A stretch of DNA of 13,048 nt from Streptosporangiaceae bacterium. Its GTDB lineage: Bacteria; Actinomycetota; Actinomycetes; Streptosporangiales; Streptosporangiaceae. Where the stretch lies: positions 1 through 13,048 of the forward strand of contig JASHOI010000733.1 of NCBI GenBank assembly GCA_030041195.1. The letters run 5' to 3'. The notes under the pieces were generated by a model. It saw only the letters and a program-made list of their open reading frames with translations, searched no databases and was not told the origin of the DNA. The translations under genes and the position numbers were made by a program. Shown in pieces: positions 6,213-12,917 of this stretch (position 1 is its first letter; each line of letters starts with the position of its first letter).

Positions 6213-7043
6213 TCATGCCCGCGCGGCGATTCGCTGCCTGGCCGATTCGTACAGCGCCACCGACGCGGCCATCGCGGCGTTGAGCGAGCTGGCCGTGCCC
6301 AGCATCGGGATCCTGGCCAGGTCGTCGCACGCCTCGCGCCAGGCCGCGCTGAGCCCGGCCGTCTCGTTGCCGACCAGCAGCAGCGTCGGCCGGGTGAAGT
6401 CGACAGCGGCGATATCCAGTCCGCCGTGCTCGTCGGTGCCGACCAGAACGACGCCGGTTCCCCGGGCCCGGATCGCCGCGACCCAGTCCAGCACCGTCCG
6501 GTGCGACGGGACCCGGACCACCGGCAGGGAGAACAGCGACCCGGTGCTGGCCCGGACCGACCTCGGGTCGTACGGGTCGGCGGCGTGACCAGTGACGATC
6601 ACCCCGGACGCGCCGAACGCGTCCGCCGACCGGATCAGCGTGCCCAGGTTGCCCGGGCTGGCCGGGCGGTCAAACACGACGCCAAGCAGCCCGGGACCCA
6701 CCGGGATCCGGCCCAGGTCGTCGGCGGGCAGTTCGGCCACGGCCAGCAGCTCCGGTGGCTCCTCGTCCTTCTCGCCCAGCTCCCGCATCAGCCCGGCCGA
6801 CATCGCGATCTTCGTCGCGGCGACCGCGTCGAGCGTCTGCCTGGCCCACCGCGACGCAGCGGCGTCGTCGTTGTACAGCAGAACCCGGATCGGCCATCCC
6901 GAGCGCAGCGCTAGCGTGATCGGGCGCACGCCCTGGACGATGAACTCGCCGCTGCGCTGCCGCTTGGCCCGGTTGTCCAGCAGCGCCGCCCATTGCTGAA
7001 ACCGAGCGTTGCGGCTGGTTACCCGCACGGCTGGGCAGACCAC
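6213..7043 (-). CDS. SpoU/TrmH-family RNA 2'-O-ribose methyltransferase
   Basis: A 276-residue SPOUT-class enzyme that transfers methyl from S-adenosylmethionine to a ribose 2'-OH in rRNA or tRNA. Residues 31-105 form the SpoU substrate-binding domain (EFIVQGVRPI onward). Residues 117-270 are the knotted catalytic domain, with motif 1 at 124-150 (FDRPASPGNLGTLIRSADAF; Asn132 and catalytic Arg138), motif 2 at 222-231 (LLVGNETAGL; Glu227) and motif 3 at 246-263 (IPMLGTASSLNAAMAASV; Ser253-Asn255). Length is typical. The annotated GTG at 7043 overlaps the end of the upstream gene by 25 bp; a GTG at 7028 is an equally good start, and both imply translational coupling with that gene. The target nucleotide cannot be deduced. 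Confidence 0.92.
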   Translation of the reverse strand: MVCPAVRVTSRNARFQQWAALLDNRAKRQRSGEFIVQGVRPITLALRSGWPIRVLLYNDDAAASRWARQTLDAVAATKIAMSAGLMRELGEKDEEPPELLAVAELPADDLGRIPVGPGLLGVVFDRPASPGNLGTLIRSADAFGASGVIVTGHAADPYDPRSVRASTGSLFSLPVVRVPSHRTVLDWVAAIRARGTGVVLVGTDEHGGLDIAAVDFTRPTLLLVGNETAGLSAAWREACDDLARIPMLGTASSLNAAMAASVALYESARQRIAARA

Positions 7044-8029
7044 TCGAGGTACGGCGGATTGACGCGGGCGCAGACCGGGTTGCCCCCCGGGCCGCTCAGC
7101 CGGATCCGGGCGACGAGGCGGTAACCGGGGCGCATCGCGGCCCCGATCAGGCCCGGCTCTACATCGACGAGCCGGAGCTTGGCCCCGCGGAACAGCCGCA
7201 ACGTGCCGTCCCCGGGCACATCGCCCCAGGCCAGGCCGATGTGGCGATCGCTGCGCCCGCCGCGCACGAACGGGCCGCCGAAGTCGAGGCCGTCGTCGCC
7301 GCTGCGCACGGTCACCGGGAACTCCCAGCGCGCCGACGGCGCGTCACCGGGCACCGGCTCGAGCGCCCGCGCTCCGCCGCGGCCGGGCATGTCCAGGGAA
7401 GGCCGGCCCTCGTCGCGGCCGCTCAACGCCACGTGCACGCTGCGGTGAACGGTGCCGTTCGGTTCCGGGTGGCAGGTCAGCCCGGGCAGGTCGAAGCCGT
7501 CGATCAGCACGGTCAGCGTTCCCACCACCGGCGCGGGCCGCCGGGCCGGGCGCCGTGTAGTGCAGGCGGGTGGAGCCACGCTCTCGTCATACGCCCGCCG
7601 CAGCCAGCCGAGCACCTCCTCGTCCACGTCGCCCGGCGCGGTCAGCGCGACCCGCAGGTTCACGGCGCCGACGTTGAAGTTCCTGGCCTCAAGCAGCCGG
7701 CCGCCGGGCTCGGCGCCCGGCAGCCGCAGGCCGAGGTCAACCCGCGTCTTGGTGGTGGCCTGCACCGCGGCGAACGTCCGTCGCGGCGACACCAGGGACA
7801 CGATGGTCTTGCGGGCCTGCACGGTCACCGGGCCGAGGGCTGACGCCGCCGCGAGCAGCGTGTCGAGGATCGGCCGCAGCCGTTCGCGATCGGCGTACTG
7901 GCCGTCGACCAGCTCGTCGGCCTCACCCAGCGAACGCACCGGGGGGAGCGGAACCGGCCCAGCGGCGTCCCGTTCCGGGGCCTCGCGGCGGAGCTGATCG
8001 AGATCCGGGCGGTCGGGAAGCTGGGGCAT
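7019..8029 (-). CDS. Two-domain protein of unknown function (DUF5655-like plus DUF5990-like fusion)
   Basis: A 336-residue soluble protein. After a LDQLRREA-type N-terminal helix (about 9-17), residues 45-150 resemble DUF5655 (PILDTLLAAASALGPVTVQARKT-type start, RRTFAAVQATTKTRVDLGL at 83-101). A Pro/Arg-rich linker (151-167) leads to residues 168-336, which resemble the actinomycete DUF5990 family: TLTVLIDGFDLPGLTC at 171-186, VPGDAPSARWEFPVTVR at 226-242, GGPFVRGGRSDRHIGLAWG at 251-269, RLFRGAKLRL at 278-287 and a closing VNPPYLEW. These family matches are from memory of their conserved stretches and were not searched. The start is ATG at 8029, with GGAGG at 8037-8041 and 7-nt spacing; the frame stays open to 8146 but without a ribosome site. 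It overlaps the methyltransferase gene downstream. No catalytic function can be given. Confidence 0.8.
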   Translation of the reverse strand: MPQLPDRPDLDQLRREAPERDAAGPVPLPPVRSLGEADELVDGQYADRERLRPILDTLLAAASALGPVTVQARKTIVSLVSPRRTFAAVQATTKTRVDLGLRLPGAEPGGRLLEARNFNVGAVNLRVALTAPGDVDEEVLGWLRRAYDESVAPPACTTRRPARRPAPVVGTLTVLIDGFDLPGLTCHPEPNGTVHRSVHVALSGRDEGRPSLDMPGRGGARALEPVPGDAPSARWEFPVTVRSGDDGLDFGGPFVRGGRSDRHIGLAWGDVPGDGTLRLFRGAKLRLVDVEPGLIGAAMRPGYRLVARIRLSGPGGNPVCARVNPPYLEWSAQPCG

Positions 8030-8036
8030 GACGTGT

Positions 8037-8041
8037 CCTCC
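8037..8041 (-). promoter_or_regulatory. Ribosome binding site fixing the start at 8029
   Basis: CAGGAGGAC on the minus strand, with its GGAGG core 7 nt before ATG, selects this start over the in-frame codons farther upstream (to 8146). Confidence 0.75.
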
Positions 8042-8081
8042 TGAGCCCGGGGCCCGCGTTCCGCGCTCGAGCGAAGACGGT

Positions 8082-8097
8082 CTTGCTGTCCAGCAAG
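8082..8097. promoter_or_regulatory. Inverted repeat CTTGCTG-TC-CAGCAAG, possible operator
   Basis: Perfect 7-bp half-sites with a 2-bp centre, 53-68 nt upstream of the ATG at 8029 (minus strand). Size and symmetry fit a dimeric repressor such as a TetR-family protein; no such regulator gene lies in the window. Confidence 0.35.
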
Positions 8098-8485
8098 GAG
8101 CAACCGCGACCGGCAGAGGCGGACTCAGTCCCGGCGGCGCCCTCACGCACCGTTGCGAGCCTACCGCGCGACGCCGACGGCCGGCCGGCGAGCGAGCCGG
8201 ATGGCCGGGCCGTTGCGGCCCTACGGTGCTATGGCGATCGCGCTTTGCTGCTGGCGATCGGGCGGAGCGCAGTGTTGGTAACGGTCCGTATCGGGGTTAC
8301 TGCGTCCAGGAGGCCGGTGAGGACGAAAGCCTCCGTATTCCGAATAGAAGACGCCCCTGGGTAATGGCCGGATGCCCGATATACGGTCACAAAATGATCT
8401 CAGGCGGGCGCGGCCGGCTCGGCTATCGTGATGACAGCATCGGCGCGCCGGCCGCCGGTGAATCGCAGCAGGAGAGTGATCGCGG

Positions 8486-9376
8486 ATGGACACCGCAAAG
8501 CCGGACCTGGGCGAGCTCTTCACCGAGGAACGCTCCGCCGAGGTCGTCTGCGCCAGCCTGGCCGGCTCCCCCGACCCCCGTGTCCGGCAGGTGCTGGAGT
8601 CGCTGGTGCGGCACCTGCACGCGTTCGTGAAGGACGTCGAGCTCACCGAGCGCGAGTGGCAGCAGGCGATCGCGTTCCTGACCGCCACCGGGCACAAGTG
8701 CGACGACACACGGCAGGAGTTCATCCTGCTCTCCGACGTCCTCGGCGTCTCCATGCTGGTGGAGACGATCAATCACCGGGCCCCCGGCGGCGCGACCGAG
8801 TCGACCGTGACCGGACCGTTCCACGTCGTGGACTCGCCGCCGCGCGAGCTCGGCGCCGACATCAGCGTCGGGGTTGCCGGCGATCCCTGCCTGGTCACCG
8901 GGCGGGTCACCGGCCCGGCCGGGGAGCCGGTCGCCGGCGCGCAGGTGGACGTCTGGCACGCCGACGCCGAGGGCTTCTACGACGTGCAGCGGCCCTCGGC
9001 TCCCGCGGCGGACGGCAACCTGCGCGGGCTGTTCACCACGGACGCCGACGGCCGGTTCTGGTTCCGCACGGTCGTGCCGCGGTACTACCCGATCCCCGTG
9101 GACGGCCCCGTCGGACGGCTGCTCGAGGCGATGGCACGGCACCCGTACCGTCCCGCGCACATCCACTTCATCGTCTCCGCGCCCGGCTACGCGACCGTGA
9201 CCACGCACCTGTTCGCTGACGACAGCCCGTACCTGGACTCTGACGCCGTCTTCGGGGTCAAGGAGAGCCTTGTCCGGGCCTTCTCCGAGGTCGACGACCC
9301 GGAACGGGCCGAACGGTCCGGCCTGGCGAACCCGTTCCGCAGCGTCGACTTCGAGATCAGCCTGCTGCGCGATTAG
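8486..9376 (+). CDS. Intradiol ring-cleavage dioxygenase, hydroxyquinol 1,2-dioxygenase type
   Basis: A 296-residue non-haem Fe(III) enzyme expected to open a catecholic ring between the two hydroxyl carbons, with hydroxyquinol giving maleylacetate as the best guess. Residues 1-100 are the helical N-terminal dimerisation domain. The catalytic beta-domain follows, from ESTVTGPFH (105-113) through DVWHADAEGFYDVQ (155-168) to AHIHF (224-228). The iron ligands appear intact: Tyr165, Tyr201, His225 and His227, with spacings 36, 24 and 2 as in known catechol and hydroxyquinol dioxygenases. ATG at 8486 has GGAGAG at 8471-8476 with 9-nt spacing. No maleylacetate reductase or matching hydroxylase gene is in view. 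Catechol or chlorocatechol dioxygenase is the alternative. Its stop overlaps the stop of the convergent FMN reductase gene by 3-4 bases. Confidence 0.9.
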   Translation: MDTAKPDLGELFTEERSAEVVCASLAGSPDPRVRQVLESLVRHLHAFVKDVELTEREWQQAIAFLTATGHKCDDTRQEFILLSDVLGVSMLVETINHRAPGGATESTVTGPFHVVDSPPRELGADISVGVAGDPCLVTGRVTGPAGEPVAGAQVDVWHADAEGFYDVQRPSAPAADGNLRGLFTTDADGRFWFRTVVPRYYPIPVDGPVGRLLEAMARHPYRPAHIHFIVSAPGYATVTTHLFADDSPYLDSDAVFGVKESLVRAFSEVDDPERAERSGLANPFRSVDFEISLLRD

Positions 9377-9882
9377 CGGGCCAGCGCCGGGGCGTTCGCG
9401 GCGGCCCACTTCGCCGCGAACGAGGGGAAGCCGTCCACATCGGACTCGAGCACGAACAGGCCGCGGACCGGGACGGCCGCGCCGAGTTCCAGCAGCAGCG
9501 GGGTGAAGTGCACGTCGACCGCGAGCTGATGGTTCGGCGCGCCGCCGAGGAGCAGCGGCACAGCGGTCTTCCCGGCGAGGCTGCCGGTGCCGAGCCGGTC
9601 CAGGAACGCCTTCAGCAGGCCCGAGTAGGTCGCCTTGTAGGTTGGGCTGGCGACCACCAGCACGTCGGCCGCGAGCACCTCGCCGGCGGCAGCGCTCGCC
9701 GCCTCGTCGGCCTGGTCGAGCACCCGGGGACCCAGCGTTGCGAGGTCAACCTCCCCGATAGTCGCGTCCGGCAGCACCTGCGCGAGCTCGGCGGCGAGCG
9801 TCCGCGCCAGGGCATGCGTGCGCGACGCGGGGCGGGGATTCCCGACAACGGTGACGATCCGGACCGGAGCTGACACCCGCAC
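9373..9882 (-). CDS. NADPH-dependent FMN reductase (SsuE-like)
   Basis: A 169-residue flavodoxin-fold enzyme that would reduce FMN with NAD(P)H and hand the reduced flavin to partner monooxygenases. Visible motifs are the FMN-phosphate loop GNPRPASRT (14-22), SPTYKATYSGLLKAFLD (79-95) and LLLGGAPNHQ (110-119), matching the SsuE / NADPH-dependent FMN reductase family in order and length. The start is GTG at 9882, preceded by AGGAAGGGAAGGG on the minus strand; GTG at 9876 is an equally placed alternative. It lies 78 bp after the FAD/NAD(P)-binding protein gene on the same strand, and its likely customer, the SsuD-family monooxygenase, is encoded in the same divergent locus. Confidence 0.9.
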   Translation of the reverse strand: MRVSAPVRIVTVVGNPRPASRTHALARTLAAELAQVLPDATIGEVDLATLGPRVLDQADEAASAAAGEVLAADVLVVASPTYKATYSGLLKAFLDRLGTGSLAGKTAVPLLLGGAPNHQLAVDVHFTPLLLELGAAVPVRGLFVLESDVDGFPSFAAKWAAANAPALAR

Positions 9883-9917
9883 ACCCTTCCCTTCCTGGCC
9901 TGAGCGTTCATTGCCCG

Positions 9918-9967
9918 GCCGGTTAGCCGGCTCAGCCCGCTGGGCCCGGCGAGGCGTAGCCTACGCC
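9918..9967 (-). terminator. GC-rich stem-loops at the junction of the FAD-protein and FMN-reductase genes (weak)
   Basis: GCCGG 9918-9922 pairs with CCGGC 9927-9931 around TTAG. GGCGTAG 9953-9959 mirrors CTACGCC 9961-9967 and spans the stop codon of the FAD-protein gene. Together they could slow or partly end transcription, or protect the message end. They are short and not a convincing full terminator, so read-through into the reductase gene is likely. Confidence 0.25.
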
Positions 9968-11394
9968 GCGGTCTGCCGGGCCGCCCGGGCGCGGCAGGCC
10001 GCGATCAGCCGCGTTGCCAGCGCGGCGGCCTGGTCGCGGATCTCCGGCACGGCCGTGGTCTCATACAGCTGCCCGCGAAGCGGCGGCCCGAGCGTGAAGA
10101 GGCCGTCGCTGGGTTTGCCCGCCGCGTCCAGCAGCGCACCGCCGTCATCGGCCCGAAGCCCAAGCCGCAGCGGGTCTGGCGTGGCCATCCCGGCGCTGAG
10201 CAAGCCGCGCAGCAGCGGGTCCGAGGTCGCGGTGACGTCCGTGGCCGGCCCGGTGGCGTTGACCAGCCAGCCGGCCGCGAGCTCGGCGGTGCCGGCATCG
10301 CTGGAGATAAGGACGCGCAAGCCAGCGGCGGCCTCGCCGACCGCGACGACGCGGCCGCGGCGCACCGTGAGCCGGCCCGCGGACCTGAGCCCGTCGATCC
10401 GCATGGCGGTCGCGGGCGGCACCCGGTGCCGGTGTACCTCCCAGTGCCGGGCGACGTGGTGGAGGAACACCCGCTTGTCGTTCAGCGTCATCGACCGCCA
10501 CAGCCCGGCGGTGTGCGGCCGAAGTGCGTCGACCACGGACTGCCAGTCCTCTCCGGCTTCGGCGGCTGCCGCCCGCACGTTCCTGATCAGGCCAGGAAGG
10601 CCAACCGGCCCGCGCGGGGGTGCCAGCGGATCCAGCGCGGCGGGCACGCGCTCACTGGCGGCGGAGGCCGGACATCGATGCTCGCGTGGCAGCAGGCCAT
10701 GCCGGGATACCGCGTGCACGACCGTGCCCGGGTGCGCGCGGGTCAGCGAGATCGCCACGTCCAGCATGGTCAGGCCGGTTCCGAGAACCACCACCGGGCT
10801 GCCGTCGGCGACCCCGTCCAGAGCACCGGGCTGCCAGGGGTCGCCGACGTAGCGGGGCGTGTCCGGCAGCGGGCATGGCGGAGCGGGCGGCTGGTTGCCG
10901 GTGGCCAGCACGGCAACGTCGGCGTCGATGCGGCCGTCGGCCGCCAGGTGCAGGCGCAGTGGCCGGTGCAGGCCGCCCCGGGTCAGCCCCACGACGTCAG
11001 AGGTGATCCGGCTCACGGTGGCGGTACCCGCTGCCGCGCGCTCGGCGTCGGCCAGCAGCTCGCTCAGATAGCGGCCAAAATCCGGCCTGGACAGGAACCC
11101 GTCGTGCTCGATCCCGCGTGCCGCGGCCCAGCGCACCAGGTGGCCGGGATCGTCCACGACCGCGCTCATCCGGTCCGCTCGCGCATTCAGCAGGTGCGCG
11201 GGCTGCCGGGTGGCATAGGCCTGCCCCAGCCCGTGCCGCCCGTACCGGTCGATCAGCGCGATCCGCAGCAGCACCCGGGCCGCGGCGGCCGCCCGGAGCA
11301 GATAGACCGCGGTCAGGGCGCCGCTCGCGCCCCCGCCGATGATCGCGACGACGGCCGGCCGGTCACCGTGCGGCTCTGAGGTGTGCGCGGTCAC
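9961..11394 (-). CDS. FAD/NAD(P)-binding protein (flavoprotein monooxygenase-like, PF13454-type)
   Basis: A 477-residue two-dinucleotide-binding-domain flavoprotein. The N-terminal Rossmann motif VVAIIGGGASG (15-25) binds FAD. RHGLGQAY...HLLNARADRMS (53-77) is the family hallmark, VLATGN (162-167) marks the end of the FAD half, and VVVLGTGLTMLD (201-212) is a second Gly-rich loop for NAD(P). WLVNATGPATD and the closing LYETTAVPEIR region are also typical. Proteins of this type are often found beside sulfonate and other organosulfur monooxygenase genes in actinomycetes; the reaction is not established. The start is GTG at 11394, 10 bp after the stop of a 34-codon ORF, with only a weak AGGG ahead, which suggests coupling. 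Another name could be hydroxylase-like oxidoreductase. Confidence 0.85.
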   Translation of the reverse strand: MTAHTSEPHGDRPAVVAIIGGGASGALTAVYLLRAAAAARVLLRIALIDRYGRHGLGQAYATRQPAHLLNARADRMSAVVDDPGHLVRWAAARGIEHDGFLSRPDFGRYLSELLADAERAAAGTATVSRITSDVVGLTRGGLHRPLRLHLAADGRIDADVAVLATGNQPPAPPCPLPDTPRYVGDPWQPGALDGVADGSPVVVLGTGLTMLDVAISLTRAHPGTVVHAVSRHGLLPREHRCPASAASERVPAALDPLAPPRGPVGLPGLIRNVRAAAAEAGEDWQSVVDALRPHTAGLWRSMTLNDKRVFLHHVARHWEVHRHRVPPATAMRIDGLRSAGRLTVRRGRVVAVGEAAAGLRVLISSDAGTAELAAGWLVNATGPATDVTATSDPLLRGLLSAGMATPDPLRLGLRADDGGALLDAAGKPSDGLFTLGPPLRGQLYETTAVPEIRDQAAALATRLIAACRARAARQTAA

Positions 11395-11404
11395 GGAACC
11401 CTGA

Positions 11405-11509
11405 TCACAAGTCGGCGTGCTGCGGCTCGCCGGCGGTCCGGATCCGCTCGGGTAGCCGCGGGAAACCAGCGTGCTTCCCGGCCGCGTCGGATTCGGTGAC
11501 CGTGATCAT
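11405..11509 (-). CDS. Small 34-residue protein or leader peptide, unknown function
   Basis: An ATG at 11507-11509 with a strong ribosome site (GGAGGG at 11515-11520, 5-nt spacing) opens a 34-codon frame beginning MITVTESDAAGKHAG and ending EPQHADL, with stop TGA at 11405-11407. The flavoprotein gene starts 10 bp later. A good promoter (TTGACG, 17 bp, TAATGT) lies just upstream, so this is the first frame on that transcript. The peptide is hydrophilic, has no Cys and no run of a single amino acid, and so is not an obvious attenuator of the cysteine-leader type. I do not recognise it. It could be a genuine small protein, or a leader whose translation controls the downstream gene. Confidence 0.55.
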   Translation of the reverse strand: MITVTESDAAGKHAGFPRLPERIRTAGEPQHADL

Positions 11510-11528
11510 GCCGACCCTCCCGAAAGCC

Positions 11529-11550
11529 GATAAAATCGATCGATAAAATA
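11529..11550. promoter_or_regulatory. Operator copy A, TCGATCGA-centred, at the leftward promoter
   Basis: A 22-bp AT-rich site containing ATCGATCGAT (11535-11544), with the repeat CGATAAAAT at 11528-11536 and 11541-11549. It sits directly downstream of the leftward -10 box and would overlap the transcription start. In inverted orientation it matches copy B (11667-11688) at 17 of 22 positions. Confidence 0.6.
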
Positions 11551-11551
11551 T

Positions 11552-11580
11552 ACATTACGGAAGGCTGTGCCCGGCGTCAA
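11552..11580 (-). promoter_or_regulatory. Leftward promoter for the small ORF and flavoprotein genes
   Basis: On the minus strand TTGACG (11575-11580) is followed after exactly 17 bp by TAATGT (11552-11557), a sigma70-type pair, with a predicted 5' leader of about 36 nt before the ATG at 11509. Confidence 0.55.
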
Positions 11581-11666
11581 TGGGCTGCGCCCTCGCCCGG
11601 GCTCGGGCCTGAAACGCGTGCTCCGGCTCTCCACCCTACAAGCGAAGCGTTGCCGTCTGCTAATCC

Positions 11667-11688
11667 TATTAATTCGATCGAGTTTATT
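11667..11688. promoter_or_regulatory. Operator copy B, TCGATCGA-centred, at the rightward promoter
   Basis: A 22-bp site containing TCGATCGA (11674-11681) flanked by TATTAAT and GTTTATT. It abuts and overlaps by 2 bp the TTGACA at 11687-11692 and matches copy A (inverted) at 17 of 22 positions. The shared sequence at two divergent promoters points to one regulator; none is encoded in the window. Confidence 0.6.
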
Positions 11689-11716
11689 GACAAGTGGCCG
11701 CCGCGGTGCTTGCATG
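11687..11716 (+). promoter_or_regulatory. Rightward promoter for the SsuD-family gene (good -35, weak -10)
   Basis: A consensus TTGACA lies at 11687-11692. At 17 bp spacing the -10 would be TTGCAT (11710-11715), only a partial match, which suggests activator dependence. It lies about 50 nt before the ATG at 11769. Confidence 0.4.
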
Positions 11717-11751
11717 CGAGAGACGCGGTTGCTGCGGTCGACCCGAGCGCT

Positions 11752-11760
11752 GGGGAGGAG
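11752..11760 (+). promoter_or_regulatory. Ribosome binding site deciding the ATG at 11769
   Basis: GGGGAGGAG, 8 nt before ATG, is a near-ideal site and excludes the 25-codon upstream extension, which would run back through the promoter. Confidence 0.75.
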
Positions 11761-11768
11761 CGCCGCCA

Positions 11769-12917
11769 ATGCCCATTGAGATCATCGGCATGGTAGGCAC
11801 CAAGGAGGTCTCCGAATCGCGCGGCTCGTTCGACGGCCCGCAGGTTGACGCCGGGTACCTGGCCCGGTTCGCGCAGGCGCATGAGATCGCCGGCCTCGAC
11901 CGCGTGCTCATCGGCTACGGTGCCACCAGCCCGGAAGGGTTCGCGGTCGCCGCGCACGTGCTTTACAGCACATCCGCCCTGAAGGTGCTGATCGCTCACC
12001 GGCCGGGGTTCGTGGCGCCGACGCTGGTCGCGCGGAAGCTGGCGACGCTGGACCAGCTGACTGGTGGCGGCCGGGTTGCCATCCATCACATAACCGGCGG
12101 TGACGAACTGGACCAGAAGCGGGATGGCGACTTCGTCGGCCACGACCGCCGGTACGCGCGCACCGCCGAGTTCATGAGCCTGCTGCGCCGTGAGCTGATC
12201 GCGGCGGAGCCGTTCGACTACGACGGCGAGTTCTATAAGGTCCGCGGGGCATTCAGCTCGGTCAGGCCGGCAACCGCGGCGGGGATCCCGCTGTACTTCG
12301 GCGGCGCGTCCGAGGCCGCCGTCGGCGTCGGCGCCGCGCACGCGGACGTCTACATGCTCTGGGGCGAGCCGGTGGCACAGATCGCCGAGCGGATCGCCCG
12401 GGTCCGCAGCGCGGCCGCCAGCCATGGCCGCAAGATCAGGTTCAGTCTGTCGGTACGGCCGATCGTGGCCGGGACCGAGCGGGCAGCGTGGCAGCGCGCG
12501 GAAGAGATCAGGTCGGCCACGGCCGCCCGGGTCGCACAGGCCAAAACCGCCCAGGTGCAGGGCATCCAGGTGCCCAGCCGGGGCGGACGGCTGTTCGGCT
12601 TGCGGGAATCCTCGTCGGTCGGGTCGCAGCGCCTGCAGCAGCAGGGCGCCGAGCGCGACGTCCACGACGAGCGGCTGTGGTACGGCATCACGAAGCTGAC
12701 CGGTCCCGGCGGTAACTCCACAGCGCTGGTCGGCACGCCGCGACAGGTCGTCGGCGCGCTGATGGCCTACCGCCGGGTGGGCGTGGACACCGTGCTCATC
12801 CGCGGGTTCGACCCGCTGGACGACGTGGTGGACTGGGGGCGGGAACTCGTGCCGCTGCTGCGGGAACAGGCGGCGGCCACCCCGGTTGGCGGGAGCGCCG
12901 AGGCGCTGTCAGCGTGA
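11769..12917 (+). CDS. LLM-class FMNH2-dependent monooxygenase, SsuD family (alkanesulfonate monooxygenase-like)
   Basis: A 382-residue TIM-barrel flavin-dependent monooxygenase. It uses reduced FMN and O2, in the family to split C-S bonds of sulfonates and sulfones and release sulfite. SsuD-type blocks are clear: HRPGFVAPTLVARKLATLDQL (77-97), RVAIHHITGGDELDQKRDGD (102-121), RRYARTAEF (127-135), PLYFGGASEAA (174-184), DVYMLWGEP (193-201), HGRKIRF (219-225) and SSVGSQRL (282-289). By eye, E. coli SsuD Cys54, Arg226 and His228 align with Ser54, Ser228 and Arg230 here, so the substrate may differ. ATG 11769 is set by GGGGAGGAG at 11752-11760 with 8-nt spacing; the frame is open upstream to 11694 without a ribosome site. 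Its stop overlaps the next gene's start (GTGA). Confidence 0.88.
   Translation: MPIEIIGMVGTKEVSESRGSFDGPQVDAGYLARFAQAHEIAGLDRVLIGYGATSPEGFAVAAHVLYSTSALKVLIAHRPGFVAPTLVARKLATLDQLTGGGRVAIHHITGGDELDQKRDGDFVGHDRRYARTAEFMSLLRRELIAAEPFDYDGEFYKVRGAFSSVRPATAAGIPLYFGGASEAAVGVGAAHADVYMLWGEPVAQIAERIARVRSAAASHGRKIRFSLSVRPIVAGTERAAWQRAEEIRSATAARVAQAKTAQVQGIQVPSRGGRLFGLRESSSVGSQRLQQQGAERDVHDERLWYGITKLTGPGGNSTALVGTPRQVVGALMAYRRVGVDTVLIRGFDPLDDVVDWGRELVPLLREQAAATPVGGSAEALSA

Larger units (their letters stand above)
8030..8485. other. 456-bp divergent intergenic region between the DUF-fusion and dioxygenase genes
   Basis: No supported gene. It holds the inverted repeat at 8082-8097 near the minus-strand gene and a 9-bp direct repeat TGGCGATCG at 8232-8240 and 8252-8260 (20-bp period). 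It also has a short palindrome TATTC-C-GAATA at 8336-8346 and an AT-richer stretch (about 8371-8400) ahead of the plus-strand dioxygenase gene, where its promoter could lie. TATCGT at 8424-8429 could act as a -10, but no matching -35 is clear. Confidence 0.45.

Noticed and set aside
8030..8146. Longer N-terminus for the DUF-fusion protein
   Set aside because: It has no ribosome site and odd composition; ATG 8029 has GGAGG at 7 nt.
11694..11768. 25-codon N-terminal extension of the SsuD-family protein
   Set aside because: It would start inside the promoter; the strong ribosome site at 11752-11760 and the SsuD-like start MPIEIIGM fit ATG 11769.
11506..11769. 87-codon minus-strand frame across the divergent promoter region
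   Set aside because: It overlaps both promoters and operators and the opposite ribosome site, and has no family resemblance.
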